Source: Hwanghaeella sp964350445 (lineage in GTDB: Bacteria > Pseudomonadota > Alphaproteobacteria > UBA8366 > Aestuariispiraceae). Taken from it: a stretch of DNA of 64,000 nucleotides. The position numbers were made by a program, and so were the translations under genes. The stretch spans positions 1-64,000 of the forward strand of contig CAYGKA010000014.1 of NCBI GenBank assembly GCA_964350445.1, in the 5' to 3' direction. The stretch's first letter is position 1; every line of letters begins with the position of its first letter. The notes under the pieces were generated by a model. That model made no database searches and was not told the DNA's origin. It saw only the letters and a program-made list of their open reading frames with translations. Shown here piece by piece: positions 8,229 to 17,666 of the stretch.

Positions 8229-8735
8229 TTAAGCCTCTACCCGGAATGGCGTCACCGTCCCAGGAACGCGGGACAGGCTGCCATCGTCGAATTCCAACCC
8301 CATGAAGGTGAGCGGGGCGACCGGGCCGGGCAGTTCCAGATGGGTCACCTTTTCCTCCCGAAAACCGAATGGCGCATAATACCCGGGATCCCCGACGATG
8401 AGTACACCCCCGAAGCCGGCGGCGCGGGTCCCGGCGATGCCATGCGCGATCAGCGCCTTGCCGATGCCCTGTCCACGTAAATGCGGCAGCACGGCCAGAG
8501 GCCCTAGCATGACCTCGCGGCTGCCGTCGGGCATCCGAACCGGCCAGAAGCGGATCGACCCCAACATCTCTCCGTCGTTTGATAGTGCGACAAAGCACAG
8601 GTTGAGGACGGGCGGAATGCCGTCCCGGAACTGGTAGACCGTCCGGGTCTTTCGCGCCGGCCCGAAAGCCATATCGACCAGGGCTTCGATGTCGGCCGCA
8701 TGCGATGCGGCTTCGTCACATAGGGTGAAATTCAT
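8229..8735 (-). CDS. GNAT-family N-acetyltransferase (YhbS-like)
   Basis: A 168-residue acetyl-CoA-dependent acetyltransferase. The acetyl-CoA-binding motif is visible as VLPHLRGQGIGKALI at about residues 82-96, after the beta strand GPLAV. The element YYAPFGFRE near residue 120 is typical of the YhbS subgroup. The acceptor substrate cannot be told from sequence. Start ATG 8735. It is upstream of the second M48 gene on the same strand with a 20-bp gap. Confidence 0.88.
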   Translation of the reverse strand: MNFTLCDEAASHAADIEALVDMAFGPARKTRTVYQFRDGIPPVLNLCFVALSNDGEMLGSIRFWPVRMPDGSREVMLGPLAVLPHLRGQGIGKALIAHGIAGTRAAGFGGVLIVGDPGYYAPFGFREEKVTHLELPGPVAPLTFMGLEFDDGSLSRVPGTVTPFRVEA

Positions 8736-9138
8736 GACTGGAACTCCGGGTGCGGCTGTGCTGCCGCGTTTTGAAACGCTGTGGGATCGAGATGTCGTTC
8801 AGTCCCATGGGCGGGCACCGCATCGACGCAAGGCTTCACACCCGATTCCATTGAACCGGGTTCGGCCTATCGTCGTCGTCGCAGGCACACCTGCATACGC
8901 GTTTCTCCCGTTGTTTCCCCGCCGGTGTTTCAAGGTATTTTTTGCGGGGTACCGGTTGCCATTAAGGCAAAACTATCACGAGGTCAAAACTTGATGTAAA
9001 AAAAACGTGTCCGGATTCGAAGGGATTTGGCCCTCGCGTCGGGCTGACAGGCGGCGGTCTTGCCGGTATCGTCGCGTCGGATTTCCCGCTGTTCCAAGCT
9101 GTGGAAGCCGATTTGACCCTGACGTGAGGTAAAAGACC
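8736..9138. other. Intergenic region between divergent GNAT and ynjB-like genes
   Basis: About 400 bp with no convincing gene. It must hold the promoters for both divergent transcripts. No riboswitch motif (for example the conserved TPP elements) or clear operator was recognised. The last bases before 9139 include GAGG, the likely ribosome-binding site of the downstream gene. Confidence 0.5.
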
Positions 9139-10341
9139 ATGCGACGCCTTCTGGCTGTCTTTGCAACCGTATTTATGCTCGTCGGTAATCCGGCCACGGC
9201 CCAGGATGCCGACCCGCAATGGCAGGCGGTGCTGGAAAAGGCACGGGGCCAGGAGGTGTTCTGGAATGCCTGGGGCGGCGGCGATGTCTACAACAACTAT
9301 ATCGCCTGGGTCGGCGACCGCGTCGCTGAAGAATACGGCATCACATTGCGCCACGTGAAGCTGGGCGATACCGCGGAAGCCGTTCGCAAGGTCCTCGCCG
9401 AACGGTCGGCGGGGCGGTCCACCGGCGGGTCGGTGGACCTGATCTGGATCAACGGCGAGAATTTCAAGACCATGAAGGACAACGCCCTGCTCTATGGCCC
9501 GTTCACGGACAGGCTGCCCAACTTCAAGCTTGTGGACACCGAAGACAAGCCGACGACCATTCTGGATTTCACCGTTCCGACCGACGGTCTGGAATCTCCC
9601 TGGGGCATGGCCAAACTGGTCTTCGTGCATGACACCGCCGTGGTGCCGGACCCGCCGAAATCGATAGCGGCGGTTCTGGACCACGCCAAGGCGAACCCAG
9701 GCCGCGTGACCTATCCGGCGCCGCCGGACTTCACGGGAACAACCTTCCTGAAACAGGCGCTCTATGAACTGGTTGAGAATCCAGTCGATTTGTTGAGCCC
9801 GGCCGGTGAGAATTTCGACGCCGTGACCGCGCCGCTTTGGGCCTATCTCGACGAACTGACGCCGCATCTGTGGCGTGAAGGGCGCGACTTTCCCAAGACG
9901 GGAACAGCGCAGCGCCAATTGCTGAACGACGGGGCGGTGGACCTGACCTATTCCTTCAATATCGGCGAGGCGTCGTCAGCGATCGCCGAAGGGCTGCTGC
10001 CCGAAACAGCACGCACCTATGTGTTGGAACAAGGCACGATCGGAAACACGCATTTCGTCGCGATTCCGTTCAACGCGGCCCATAAGGAAGGGGCCATGGC
10101 GGTGGCGAATTTCCTGCTGTCGCCCGAAGCCCAGGCCCGGAAGGCGCATCCGGAAGTCTGGGGCGAGCAAACTGTGTTGTCGATCAATCGTCTAACCGAT
10201 GCCGACCGTGGGTTGTTCGAGGCATTGCCCCGAGGTGTGGCCACGTTGAGTGACGCGGAATTGGGCAAGACCTTGCCGGAACCGCACCCGAGTTGGATGG
10301 TGATGATCGAAGAGGCTTGGTTGAAGCGGTACGGCAGTTGA
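9139..10341 (+). CDS. ABC transporter substrate-binding protein (YnjB-like)
   Basis: A 400-residue periplasmic binding protein. A signal peptide covers residues 1-21 (cleavage after NPATA). Family features include FWNAWGGGDVYNNYI near residue 42, VDLIWINGENF, and SPWGMAKLVFVHD, as in E. coli YnjB. It captures a solute for the permease and ATPase genes that follow (10415 and 12103). The substrate of YnjBCD systems is not established. Start is ATG 9139 after GTGAGGTAAA. Confidence 0.9.
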   Translation: MRRLLAVFATVFMLVGNPATAQDADPQWQAVLEKARGQEVFWNAWGGGDVYNNYIAWVGDRVAEEYGITLRHVKLGDTAEAVRKVLAERSAGRSTGGSVDLIWINGENFKTMKDNALLYGPFTDRLPNFKLVDTEDKPTTILDFTVPTDGLESPWGMAKLVFVHDTAVVPDPPKSIAAVLDHAKANPGRVTYPAPPDFTGTTFLKQALYELVENPVDLLSPAGENFDAVTAPLWAYLDELTPHLWREGRDFPKTGTAQRQLLNDGAVDLTYSFNIGEASSAIAEGLLPETARTYVLEQGTIGNTHFVAIPFNAAHKEGAMAVANFLLSPEAQARKAHPEVWGEQTVLSINRLTDADRGLFEALPRGVATLSDAELGKTLPEPHPSWMVMIEEAWLKRYGS

Positions 10342-10414
10342 CGTCCTCTTGCTGGAGAACGGCGGTCAAAGTGTCGCCATTCACCGTTTCGCCGGCCCGT
10401 GAAGGAGCGACCGG

Positions 10415-12103
10415 GTGATACTGCTGCCTGCCGCGCCCTGGCTGACATTGGCCGTCTTTCTCGTGCCCGTGCTCGCCGGGCTGGCGGGAGCCCTGCTGCC
10501 GGCCTTCGGTTATTTGCCCGCACTTGGCGGCATGGAAGCGTCGCTCGATCCGTGGCGGCATCTGCTTGACTATCCCGGCTTCGCGAAATCCGTCTGGGTC
10601 AGCCTTTGGACGGGCCTTACCGCCACGGCGCTATCCTTTGCGCTCGCCATCGGTTTTGCGTCGGCATGGCGTGGCAGCCGGGTCTTCACGGCCCTGCAGC
10701 GTCTCGTGTCCCCGCTTCTATCCGTACCCCACGCGGCGGTCGCCCTTGGGATGCTTTTCCTACTGGCGCCGAGCGGCTGGGCGATGCGCGTCGCGTCGCC
10801 CTGGGCCACGGGTTTCACACGGCCGCCGGACTGGGCCACGGCGCCCGATCCGCTGGGCCTCGTCTTCATCCTGGCGCTTGTGGTCAAGGAAACGCCTTTT
10901 CTTTTCCTGATGACGCTCGCTGCGCTGAATCAAGTTCGGGAAAGGGAGATCGTGACGACCGCGCGGACGCTGGGCTATGGGCCGGCGACCGCTTGGCTGA
11001 AATGCGTGCTGCCCTTGCTCTATCCGCAGCTACGCCTGCCGATTTACGCGGTCCTGGCCTATTCTCTGTCGGTCATCGATGTCGCCCTTGTCTTGGCGCC
11101 GGCGACCGGTCCGCCGCTCGGCGTGCTGATCCTGCGATGGTTCAACGACCCGGACCTTGGATACCAGTTCGTCGCCGCCGCCGGGGCGATAGCGCAATTG
11201 GTTGTCGTGGTGGCCGGGATAGCGGTCTGGCGCGGTTTGGAAATCGTTGTCGCGGTTTTCGGTCGGCGCTGGAGTTCCGCCGGGGACAGATTGGCGATCG
11301 ACGGGCCGGTGGCGGCTGTCTCGCTCGCCGGCGTCGGCTTGCTGTGGGTTCTCGGTGCGGGCAGCCTTCTGGGCATGGCCCTATGGTCTGTCGCGCGGCA
11401 ATGGCGGTTTCCCGATGCGCTTCCCGGCGAATGGTCCCTTATGAATTGGGGACGGCGGGCCGACGCGCTGACCGGGCTGGGCGGCGTGACGGTGACGGTT
11501 GCGCTGGTCAGCGCAGGGGTTGCGCTGATCCTGGCTGTCGCCTGCCTGGAGCATGAGAAGCGAGACGGTCTTAAGCCAACGGCGCGGGCGTTGTGGCTGC
11601 TCTACATCCCCTTGCTGGTGCCCCAGGTCGCCTTTCTTTTCGGCGCGCAGGTCTTGTTGGTGGCTGCGGGGATCGACGGTGGCTGGCTCGCGCTGATCTG
11701 GGCGCATTTACTCTTCGTCCTGCCCTATGTTTTCCTGTCGCTTTCCGATCCTTTCCGCGCGATGGATGACCGATACCGGACGACGGCGCTCTGCCTCGGC
11801 TTGCGGCCGACGGCGGTTTTCTGGCGGGTGACGGGGCCGATGCTGTTGAAACCCATCCTAGTCGCCTTTGCCGTCGGTTTCGCGGTCAGTGTCAGCCAAT
11901 ATTTGCCGACCGTCTTTGCGGGCGGCGGCCGTCTGGAGACGTTGACGACCGAAGCAATCTCCCTCGCGGGCGGCGGGGACCGGCGCCTGATCGGCATGCT
12001 CGTCTTCGCGCAATCGGTACTGCCTTTCTTGGCGTTCCTTGTGGCGGCGGCCGTGCCGGCATGGCTGTTTCGCAACCGGCATGGCATGCGGGGCGTGTCC
12101 TGA
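10415..12103 (+). CDS. ABC transporter permease, two fused permease domains (YnjC-like)
   Basis: A 562-residue membrane protein with about twelve hydrophobic segments in two halves, each carrying a binding-protein-dependent permease domain. The EAA-type loop of the first half reads REREIVTTARTLGYGPATAW near residue 171. The second reads DRYRTTALCLGLRPTAVFW near residue 450. This doubled arrangement matches YnjC and ThiP/FbpB-type permeases. Start is GTG 10415, 8 bp after GAAGGAG. Its stop overlaps the start of the ATPase gene by one base, so translation is likely coupled. Confidence 0.9.
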   Translation: MILLPAAPWLTLAVFLVPVLAGLAGALLPAFGYLPALGGMEASLDPWRHLLDYPGFAKSVWVSLWTGLTATALSFALAIGFASAWRGSRVFTALQRLVSPLLSVPHAAVALGMLFLLAPSGWAMRVASPWATGFTRPPDWATAPDPLGLVFILALVVKETPFLFLMTLAALNQVREREIVTTARTLGYGPATAWLKCVLPLLYPQLRLPIYAVLAYSLSVIDVALVLAPATGPPLGVLILRWFNDPDLGYQFVAAAGAIAQLVVVVAGIAVWRGLEIVVAVFGRRWSSAGDRLAIDGPVAAVSLAGVGLLWVLGAGSLLGMALWSVARQWRFPDALPGEWSLMNWGRRADALTGLGGVTVTVALVSAGVALILAVACLEHEKRDGLKPTARALWLLYIPLLVPQVAFLFGAQVLLVAAGIDGGWLALIWAHLLFVLPYVFLSLSDPFRAMDDRYRTTALCLGLRPTAVFWRVTGPMLLKPILVAFAVGFAVSVSQYLPTVFAGGGRLETLTTEAISLAGGGDRRLIGMLVFAQSVLPFLAFLVAAAVPAWLFRNRHGMRGVS

Positions 12104-12780
12104 TGACGAAGAGCAACCAAACCGGGGCGCTGGAGATCGCCGACCTGCGGATAGGGATCGGCGGCCGTATCCTCGTTCATGACCTGTCCGTTACGGTCCC
12201 AGCGGGGGGGATCGTGACGCTGATGGGACCGAGCGGATCGGGAAAATCGACAATTCTCGCATATCTCTGCGGGACCTTGGACCGGCAATTCAGCGTCACG
12301 GGGACGATCCGGCTGGCGGGACGAAACCTTGCCGGTCTGCGCCCGGAACAGCGCAAGGTCGGTATTCTCTTCCAAGAAACACTTTTGTTTCCACATCTCA
12401 CAGTCGGTGAAAACCTCGCCTTCGGGTTGCCGGTTTCGATTGCAGGGGTGGAACGCCGTCGGCGTGTCGAAGCGGCGCTTGCCGATGCCGAATTGGAAGG
12501 GTTGGAAAACAGGGATCCCGCGACCCTGTCCGGCGGCCAGAAGGCCCGTGCGGCCTTGATGCGGACCTTGCTGGCCGAGCCGCAAGCCTTGCTGCTGGAT
12601 GAGCCTTTCTCACGGTTGGATGCTGCATTGCGGGACAAAATTCGGCACTTTGTTTTTGATCACGCCAGAAAAGCCGGGCTGCCGACCCTGCTCGTGACGC
12701 ACGATGTTGCGGATGCGAAGGCCGCCGGCGGACTGATCGTCGATATGGAAGATGCTGGACAAGCCAGCCAGCAATCATAA
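12103..12780 (+). CDS. ABC transporter ATP-binding protein (YnjD-like)
   Basis: A 225-residue ATPase energising the upstream permease. Walker A is GPSGSGKST (42-50), the Q-loop is in FQETLLFPHLTV, the signature is LSGGQ at about 143-147, Walker B is ALLLDEPF, and the switch histidine is in VTHD. Start ATG 12103 overlaps the permease stop (TGATG); upstream in-frame starts would lie inside the permease gene. Third gene of the ynjBCD-like operon. Slightly shorter than typical importer ATPases, with no C-terminal regulatory domain. Confidence 0.93.
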   Translation: MTKSNQTGALEIADLRIGIGGRILVHDLSVTVPAGGIVTLMGPSGSGKSTILAYLCGTLDRQFSVTGTIRLAGRNLAGLRPEQRKVGILFQETLLFPHLTVGENLAFGLPVSIAGVERRRRVEAALADAELEGLENRDPATLSGGQKARAALMRTLLAEPQALLLDEPFSRLDAALRDKIRHFVFDHARKAGLPTLLVTHDVADAKAAGGLIVDMEDAGQASQQS

Positions 12781-12842
12781 TATCCCCGAACAATGACAAG
12801 GAGTATGCGCCGCTTTTGTTGCGAACGCGCATGGAGCATCTG

Positions 12843-13235
12843 ATGTACGAACAGGAAACCGCTGGGATCAAGGTATCGGTCGAGCCGATTTATCTGGAGG
12901 ACCAGTCGCAGCCCAGCGAAGATCATTATGTCTGGGCCTATCAGGTGACGATCGAAAACCGCAGCCCGCAGACCGTCCAACTGCTGAACCGCCATTGGCG
13001 GATCACCGACGCGCAGGGCCGTACGGAAGAAGTGCGAGGGCCGGGCGTGGTCGGTGAGCAGCCGGTGCTGCGGCCTGGGGAATCATTTGAGTATACAAGC
13101 GGAACGCCGCTATCGACTCCGTCGGGCATCATGCTTGGCAGCTATGAGATGGAGGCGGAGGACGGCAGCGCGTTCGACGTGGCTATTCCGCCATTTTCCC
13201 TTGATAGTCCGCACCAACCTATTCAGTTGCACTAG
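12843..13235 (+). CDS. apaG: ApaG-domain protein
   Basis: A 130-residue single-domain ApaG protein (E. coli ApaG is 125 residues). Visible family motifs are VWAYQVTIEN, LLNRHWRITDAQG, VRGPGVVGEQP and PGESFEYTSGTPL, the fibronectin-III-like beta sandwich. ApaG has been linked to Co2+/Mg2+ resistance and Ap4A metabolism in enterobacteria, but its biochemical role is unclear. ATG 12843 is preferred because GGAG lies 6 bp upstream; a start 27 bp earlier is possible. Lies alone between the ABC operon and trkH. Confidence 0.92.
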   Translation: MYEQETAGIKVSVEPIYLEDQSQPSEDHYVWAYQVTIENRSPQTVQLLNRHWRITDAQGRTEEVRGPGVVGEQPVLRPGESFEYTSGTPLSTPSGIMLGSYEMEAEDGSAFDVAIPPFSLDSPHQPIQLH

Positions 13236-13374
13236 CGACGGCAGGCCCGGTATCGGGCGGGGGTAAGATCGGGACAAGACGGCGCAACGGCTGGACGCAT
13301 CGCGGCCGCGCAGGGGAGTGAATGATGAGCGTGCCTGTCCCGGCCAATGGCCGCTAACCGCTTGGAATCGGCCG

Positions 13375-14823
13375 GTGACTGATTTTCGACCCATTTTCTT
13401 TGTTCTTGGGGTTCTGCTGTCGACCGTGGCGGTGGCGATGCTGGTGCCCGCCTTCGTCGATTTGGCGGTAAAGAACGACGATTGGCAGGTCTTCGCCGTC
13501 GCCAGCGCCTTGACCTTCTTCGTCGGGATGATGCTGGTGCTGACCTGCAGGGCCCGGTCGCGGACCCTGTCCGTCCGGCAGGCTTTCGTTCTGACGACAC
13601 TCGTCTGGGTCGCGCTGCCGGCCTTCGCCGCAATTCCCTTCGCCTTCGCCAATCTGGACCTCACCTATACGGATGCCTTTTTTGAATCCATGTCGGGCCT
13701 GACCACCACAGGGTCGACGGTGATCCTGGGCCTCGACCATGCGCCCCCGGGCATCCTGCTCTGGCGGTCGCTTCTGCAGTGGCTGGGCGGCGTGGGGATC
13801 GTCATGATGGCCGTTTCCGTCCTGCCGATGCTGCAGGTCGGTGGAATGCAGCTTTTCCGGATGGAATTCGCCGAGCGGATGGAAAAGGCGTTGCCGCGCG
13901 CGGCCCAGATCGCGGCCTGGATCGGCGGCATCTATCTTTTCATGACCGCCGTGTGCGGCGTGCTTTATTTCGTCGCCGGCATGGCCGGGTTCGAAGCCAT
14001 CAATCACGCAATGACGACGGTTGCGACCGGCGGATATTCGACACGCGATTCATCGATCGGTTTCTATCAAAACGCTTGGATCGACCTGATCGCGACAGTC
14101 TTCATGATCGCCGGGTCCCTTCCCTTCCTGCTGTATTTCCAAGCTATCCGCGGCCAGTTGACCGATCTGTTCAGGGATTCCCAGGTGCGCTGGTTCCTGT
14201 CGATCCTGGGCTTCAGTATCCTGGTGATGATCCTCTACCTGTGGCGGGTCGAAGAATGGGAGCTTCTCCGCGCCATCAGGATGGCGATGTTCAACATTAC
14301 GTCCGTCATGACCGGCACCGGTTATGCGACCGACGATTTCGCGCTATGGGGGGCATTGGCGATGCCGATGTTCTTCATGCTGATGTTCATCGGCGGATGC
14401 GCCGGTTCCACGACCTGCGGCATCAAGGTCTTCCGTTTCCAAGTCCTAATACAGACGGCCAGGATGCAGTTCCGCCGCCTGTTGCAGCCGCATGGTGTCT
14501 TCATCGCTTACTATAACGGCAAACCGATACCCGACACGGTGGCCGAGTCGGTGATGAGCTTCTTCTTCCTGTTCATGATCCTGTTCATGCTTCTTGCCTT
14601 GGCGCTGGGCTTGATCGGATTGGATTTCATCACGGCGACAAGCGGCGCCGCGACGGCGATCGCCAATGTCGGTCCGGGTCTGGGACCGATCATCGGGCCG
14701 ATCGGCAATTTCTCGACGCTGCCGGATGCCGCGAAATGGGTGCTGGCGTTCGGCATGTTGATCGGGCGGCTTGAAATCTTCACGGTGCTGATCCTGCTGT
14801 CACCGCGTTTCTGGAAAGTTTGA
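13375..14823 (+). CDS. trkH: Trk-type potassium uptake membrane subunit TrkH
   Basis: A 482-residue K+ translocating subunit of the Trk system. All four pore loops can be found: SMSGLTTTGST near residue 103, TTVATGGYSTRDS near residue 215, SVMTGTGYATDDF near residue 312, and the degenerate fourth ANVGPGLGPIIG near residue 430. About ten membrane segments. TrkA, the regulatory subunit, is not in the window. Start GTG 13375 (VTDFRPIFF) matches the usual N-terminus; a GTG at 13318 is the upstream alternative. Confidence 0.93.
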   Translation: MTDFRPIFFVLGVLLSTVAVAMLVPAFVDLAVKNDDWQVFAVASALTFFVGMMLVLTCRARSRTLSVRQAFVLTTLVWVALPAFAAIPFAFANLDLTYTDAFFESMSGLTTTGSTVILGLDHAPPGILLWRSLLQWLGGVGIVMMAVSVLPMLQVGGMQLFRMEFAERMEKALPRAAQIAAWIGGIYLFMTAVCGVLYFVAGMAGFEAINHAMTTVATGGYSTRDSSIGFYQNAWIDLIATVFMIAGSLPFLLYFQAIRGQLTDLFRDSQVRWFLSILGFSILVMILYLWRVEEWELLRAIRMAMFNITSVMTGTGYATDDFALWGALAMPMFFMLMFIGGCAGSTTCGIKVFRFQVLIQTARMQFRRLLQPHGVFIAYYNGKPIPDTVAESVMSFFFLFMILFMLLALALGLIGLDFITATSGAATAIANVGPGLGPIIGPIGNFSTLPDAAKWVLAFGMLIGRLEIFTVLILLSPRFWKV

Positions 14824-14851
14824 CCAATACATTTTGGGAGTAGATCCGACC

Positions 14852-16012
14852 ATGGCCGAAACCTATACGCCGATCGAAATGCTGGAAAAGTTGGTGTCCT
14901 ACGACACGACCTCGGCCTATTCGAACCTCGAACTCATCGGGTTCGTTAAGGACTATCTCGCCGGGTACGGTATCGAGGCCCAGGTGCTGCCGAACGAGGA
15001 CGGCACGAAGGCAAATCTTTTCGCGACGGTCGGCCCGTCGACGACCGGCGGCGTCGCGCTTTCCGGCCATACCGATGTGGTGCCCGTCATCGGGCAGCCC
15101 TGGGATACCAATCCTTTTGAATTGGTGGAGAAGGGCAGCCGTCTTTACGGCCGTGGCACCTGCGATATGAAGGCGTTCTCCGCCACGGCGCTCGCTCTGG
15201 TGCCGGAAATGGTGTCAAAGCCTCTGAAACGCCCGCTTCATTTCTGCCTGTCCTACGACGAAGAGGTCGGTTGCCTGGGCGCGCCCGGCATGATCGCCGA
15301 ACTGGGAGCGGCGCTGCCCAAACCGGCATTGGTCATCGTGGGTGAGCCGACCGACATGCGCGTTGTTTCCGCCCATAAGGGCATGTGGTTCTTCCGCGTC
15401 ACGGTCACCGGCAAGGAAGCGCATTCAAGCCAGACCCATCGCGGCGTCAGCGCGGTGATGACCGGCGCCCGGTTGATCGCGAAACTGGACGAAATGGCCA
15501 AGCGCCTGCGCGACAACGCCGATACGTCCAGCCGTTTCCCGCCGCCCTATACGACCATCCATGTCGGCGTGGCCAATGGGGGCACGGCGCCGAACATCAT
15601 CTCTCGGAAATTCGAGTTCGTCTGCGACATCCGGAACCTGCCGACGGACGATCCAGCCGATCTGCAACGCGAGTTCGAGGAATGGTATACCGCCGAAATC
15701 CTGCCGGAAATGCACGCTGTCGATCCCAATACAGGCATCGAAACCGTGACCGAAAACGCGGTTGTCGGCCTGCGTGAGGAACTGGATTCGGAAGCCGAAG
15801 CATTCGTCCGGGCGATCACCGGCGACAATGACACGACCTATGTTCCTTATGGCACGGAAGCGGGCCAGTTCCAGCAAGCGGGCATGTCCGTCGTCGTCTG
15901 CGGGCCGGGATCGATCGACCAGGCACACCAGCCGAACGAATTCATCGAGATCGACCAGGTGCGTCAATGCGAGGGCTTCTTGCGCAAAGTGATCGCGCGC
16001 TGCCAGGCGTGA
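14852..16012 (+). CDS. argE: Acetylornithine deacetylase (M20 peptidase family)
   Basis: A 386-residue M20 metallohydrolase that removes the acetyl group from N-acetylornithine in arginine synthesis. Metal-binding residues are visible in SGHTDVVPV (His, Asp), GRGTCDMKAF (bridging Asp), YDEEVGCLGA (catalytic Glu pair), VGEPTDMR, and the final His in DQAHQPNEF. The dimerisation domain falls at about residues 178-290 (KGMWFFRVTVTGKEAHSS). ATG 14852 is preferred over an in-frame TTG at 14834. The sequence fits the ArgE group best, though M20 members are hard to tell apart without alignment. Confidence 0.88.
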   Translation: MAETYTPIEMLEKLVSYDTTSAYSNLELIGFVKDYLAGYGIEAQVLPNEDGTKANLFATVGPSTTGGVALSGHTDVVPVIGQPWDTNPFELVEKGSRLYGRGTCDMKAFSATALALVPEMVSKPLKRPLHFCLSYDEEVGCLGAPGMIAELGAALPKPALVIVGEPTDMRVVSAHKGMWFFRVTVTGKEAHSSQTHRGVSAVMTGARLIAKLDEMAKRLRDNADTSSRFPPPYTTIHVGVANGGTAPNIISRKFEFVCDIRNLPTDDPADLQREFEEWYTAEILPEMHAVDPNTGIETVTENAVVGLREELDSEAEAFVRAITGDNDTTYVPYGTEAGQFQQAGMSVVVCGPGSIDQAHQPNEFIEIDQVRQCEGFLRKVIARCQA

Positions 16013-16019
16013 CCAGGGG

Positions 16020-16046
16020 AATGCGGCTCAGTCGTCGAGCCGCATT
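16020..16046. terminator. Inverted repeat between convergent argE and GNAT genes
   Basis: AATGCGGCTC and GAGCCGCATT form a perfect 10-bp stem with a 7-base loop, 8 bp past the argE stop and overlapping the last codons of the minus-strand gene. The T tract is short (TTTCG), so termination is plausible but not certain. Confidence 0.45.
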
Positions 16047-16513
16047 TCGTAGGTGTTGTAGAGAAGCTTGAATCCCAAGGCGGGATAGGCCGCCTCGGCG
16101 AGAGGGTTGCTCGCCAGGCCGGTTACGAGGGCCCGGTTCAACCCCATGGCGCGGAACAGCCGGAATGCCTTGTCTGTCAAGGCGCGGGAAACGCCATTCC
16201 CGCGCGCTTTTTCCGTCACGTAAAGGTCGGTGATGCAGCCGTACGACCTTTCCTCCTCAACGACGAAATGGCCGGGTTCGACCTCGCGGATGCCGATCAG
16301 GAAACCTACGGGGTTGCGGTCGATTTCGGCGATCAGGATGAAGCCGCCGTGTTGGCGTATCTCCGTCTCGAGCGATTTTAGGTGCGCCTCGGATCCTTCC
16401 AACGTCGTGTCCCGGTCCTTGCGCATCTCGTATTCGTGAATATTGAGGGCAAGGTTGAATTCGACCAGGAAATCCCGGTCGTCCGGGCGCGCCTCGCGGA
16501 TGACGACTTTCAT
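16028..16513 (-). CDS. GNAT-family N-acetyltransferase
   Basis: A 161-residue acetyltransferase. The acetyl-CoA motif region is ITDLYVTEKARGNGVSRAL at about residues 94-112 (the usual RGxGxxxxL with a Val in place of Ile/Gly). The C-terminal ALGFKLLYNTYEMRL is typical of GNAT enzymes. Acceptor unknown. Its ATG overlaps the stop of the upstream methyltransferase gene (ATGA), so the two are translationally coupled. A hairpin overlapping its 3' end may separate it from argE. Confidence 0.87.
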   Translation of the reverse strand: MKVVIREARPDDRDFLVEFNLALNIHEYEMRKDRDTTLEGSEAHLKSLETEIRQHGGFILIAEIDRNPVGFLIGIREVEPGHFVVEEERSYGCITDLYVTEKARGNGVSRALTDKAFRLFRAMGLNRALVTGLASNPLAEAAYPALGFKLLYNTYEMRLDD

Positions 16514-17595
16514 GCGTCGCGCCTCAACACCATCACGCGGCTGAAGAATGCACGGTCGATCGCTTCGACCGTGAAGCCGGCTTCTTCGAATATGGTTTCC
16601 AGATCGTCCTCCAGATAGTTGGTGTAATAGGGCTCGTAAAAGGCCATGGGGAACCGCTGCAGCAACGCGTCATAAGGCGGATGATCTCCGGTCTGGACCG
16701 AGTCCACGAATACCAGAACGCCGCCCGGCTTCAGCACCCGCGCGATTTCGGCGGCGACCACCCGGCGTACTTTTTTTGGCAGTTCGTGGAACAGATAAAT
16801 ACAGGTTGCGATGTCGTAACTGCCGTCCTTGGCGGGGATGTCTTCCGCATTGGCTTCCAGGAAACGGGTCTCCGGAAATTGCGTCAACCCGCGTTGCGCC
16901 TTGCGAAGATAAGGGCGGCTCAGGTCCAGACCGGTTGCGGAAACGGACTTATGGTTCCGCAAAACCTCTCTCAGGAACCGTCCCGTTCCGCAGGCGACAT
17001 CGATCATTTCGACCGGTTTGCCGCCATCATGGGCTTCGACCGCCGCGCGGATCGCCGGCAGGGCTTGGCGGCGCATGGCGTCAGCGCCGCCGGTGAACAG
17101 AACCTCTACCTGATGATCGTAGGCTTCCGCCGATTCCTCGGAAAACCAGCCGTCCGTCTGGTAGTGGAAGTTTTGCAGATAGTAGCGCGGATAGCTCTCT
17201 TTCCGGGCGGTGGTAAGTACTTCGCTGTTCTCGTCACGCCGACGCCGCTGGGCGACCTTCGGCAAATCGACCAGGAACGCGCGCGAATTGCGCAGCACCG
17301 CGGATGGGCGCGGGGCAAGATCGGCGGGCGGGCGATACAGGCCGGCGCGGATATTCCGCCAGTCCCGGCGATAGAGTGCGGCGAGATCCTTCAGGATATG
17401 GCTCCATCCGGGAATGCGCTGTGTCGGCAGCGGGCCGTTCGGTGGCGGGCTGATCCGCGCGGCAAGGACGTATTGGCCGGCGAACCATGCCGTGCGCGCT
17501 GCCTGGCTCAAGGCATAGGCAGGGCCCAGTCCGCCCCGTTTGGCCCGGGACGCCTTGGTGCCGCTGCGTAAGGTTTCGGCAAATTCACGAAGCAT
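16510..17595 (-). CDS. Class I SAM-dependent methyltransferase
   Basis: A 361-residue protein. The Rossmann-type SAM site is VACGTGRFLREVL at about residues 203-215, followed by ATGLDLSRPYLRKA and, at motif IV, YDIATCIYLFHELP. LKPGGVLVFVDSV is the post-motif typical of class I enzymes. The first 150 residues have no recognised domain and are Arg/Pro-rich. Target unknown; the overall pattern resembles small-molecule or lipid methyltransferases. ATG 17595 is preferred over an upstream TTG at 17613. Overlaps the GNAT gene by 4 bp. Confidence 0.85.
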   Translation of the reverse strand: MLREFAETLRSGTKASRAKRGGLGPAYALSQAARTAWFAGQYVLAARISPPPNGPLPTQRIPGWSHILKDLAALYRRDWRNIRAGLYRPPADLAPRPSAVLRNSRAFLVDLPKVAQRRRRDENSEVLTTARKESYPRYYLQNFHYQTDGWFSEESAEAYDHQVEVLFTGGADAMRRQALPAIRAAVEAHDGGKPVEMIDVACGTGRFLREVLRNHKSVSATGLDLSRPYLRKAQRGLTQFPETRFLEANAEDIPAKDGSYDIATCIYLFHELPKKVRRVVAAEIARVLKPGGVLVFVDSVQTGDHPPYDALLQRFPMAFYEPYYTNYLEDDLETIFEEAGFTVEAIDRAFFSRVMVLRRDA

Positions 17596-17666
17596 GGCGC
17601 TCTTCTTCCCCAAAGGATGGCCTTAAAGGATGGTACGCGCGCGGGCCGGCGGCAAGATCACAGAGG

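Noticed and set aside
7261..8598. M48 protease with a 130-residue longer N-terminus
   Set aside because: The extension lies entirely inside the GNAT gene on the same strand and has no homology; GTG 8208 with AGGAG explains the start.
8736..9138. TPP riboswitch upstream of the YnjBCD-type operon
   Set aside because: Considered because the permease resembles ThiP, but the conserved TPP-aptamer segments were not found.
8962..9918. 318-codon minus-strand open frame over the binding-protein gene
   Set aside because: Antisense to a clear periplasmic binding protein with signal peptide; no recognisable motif.
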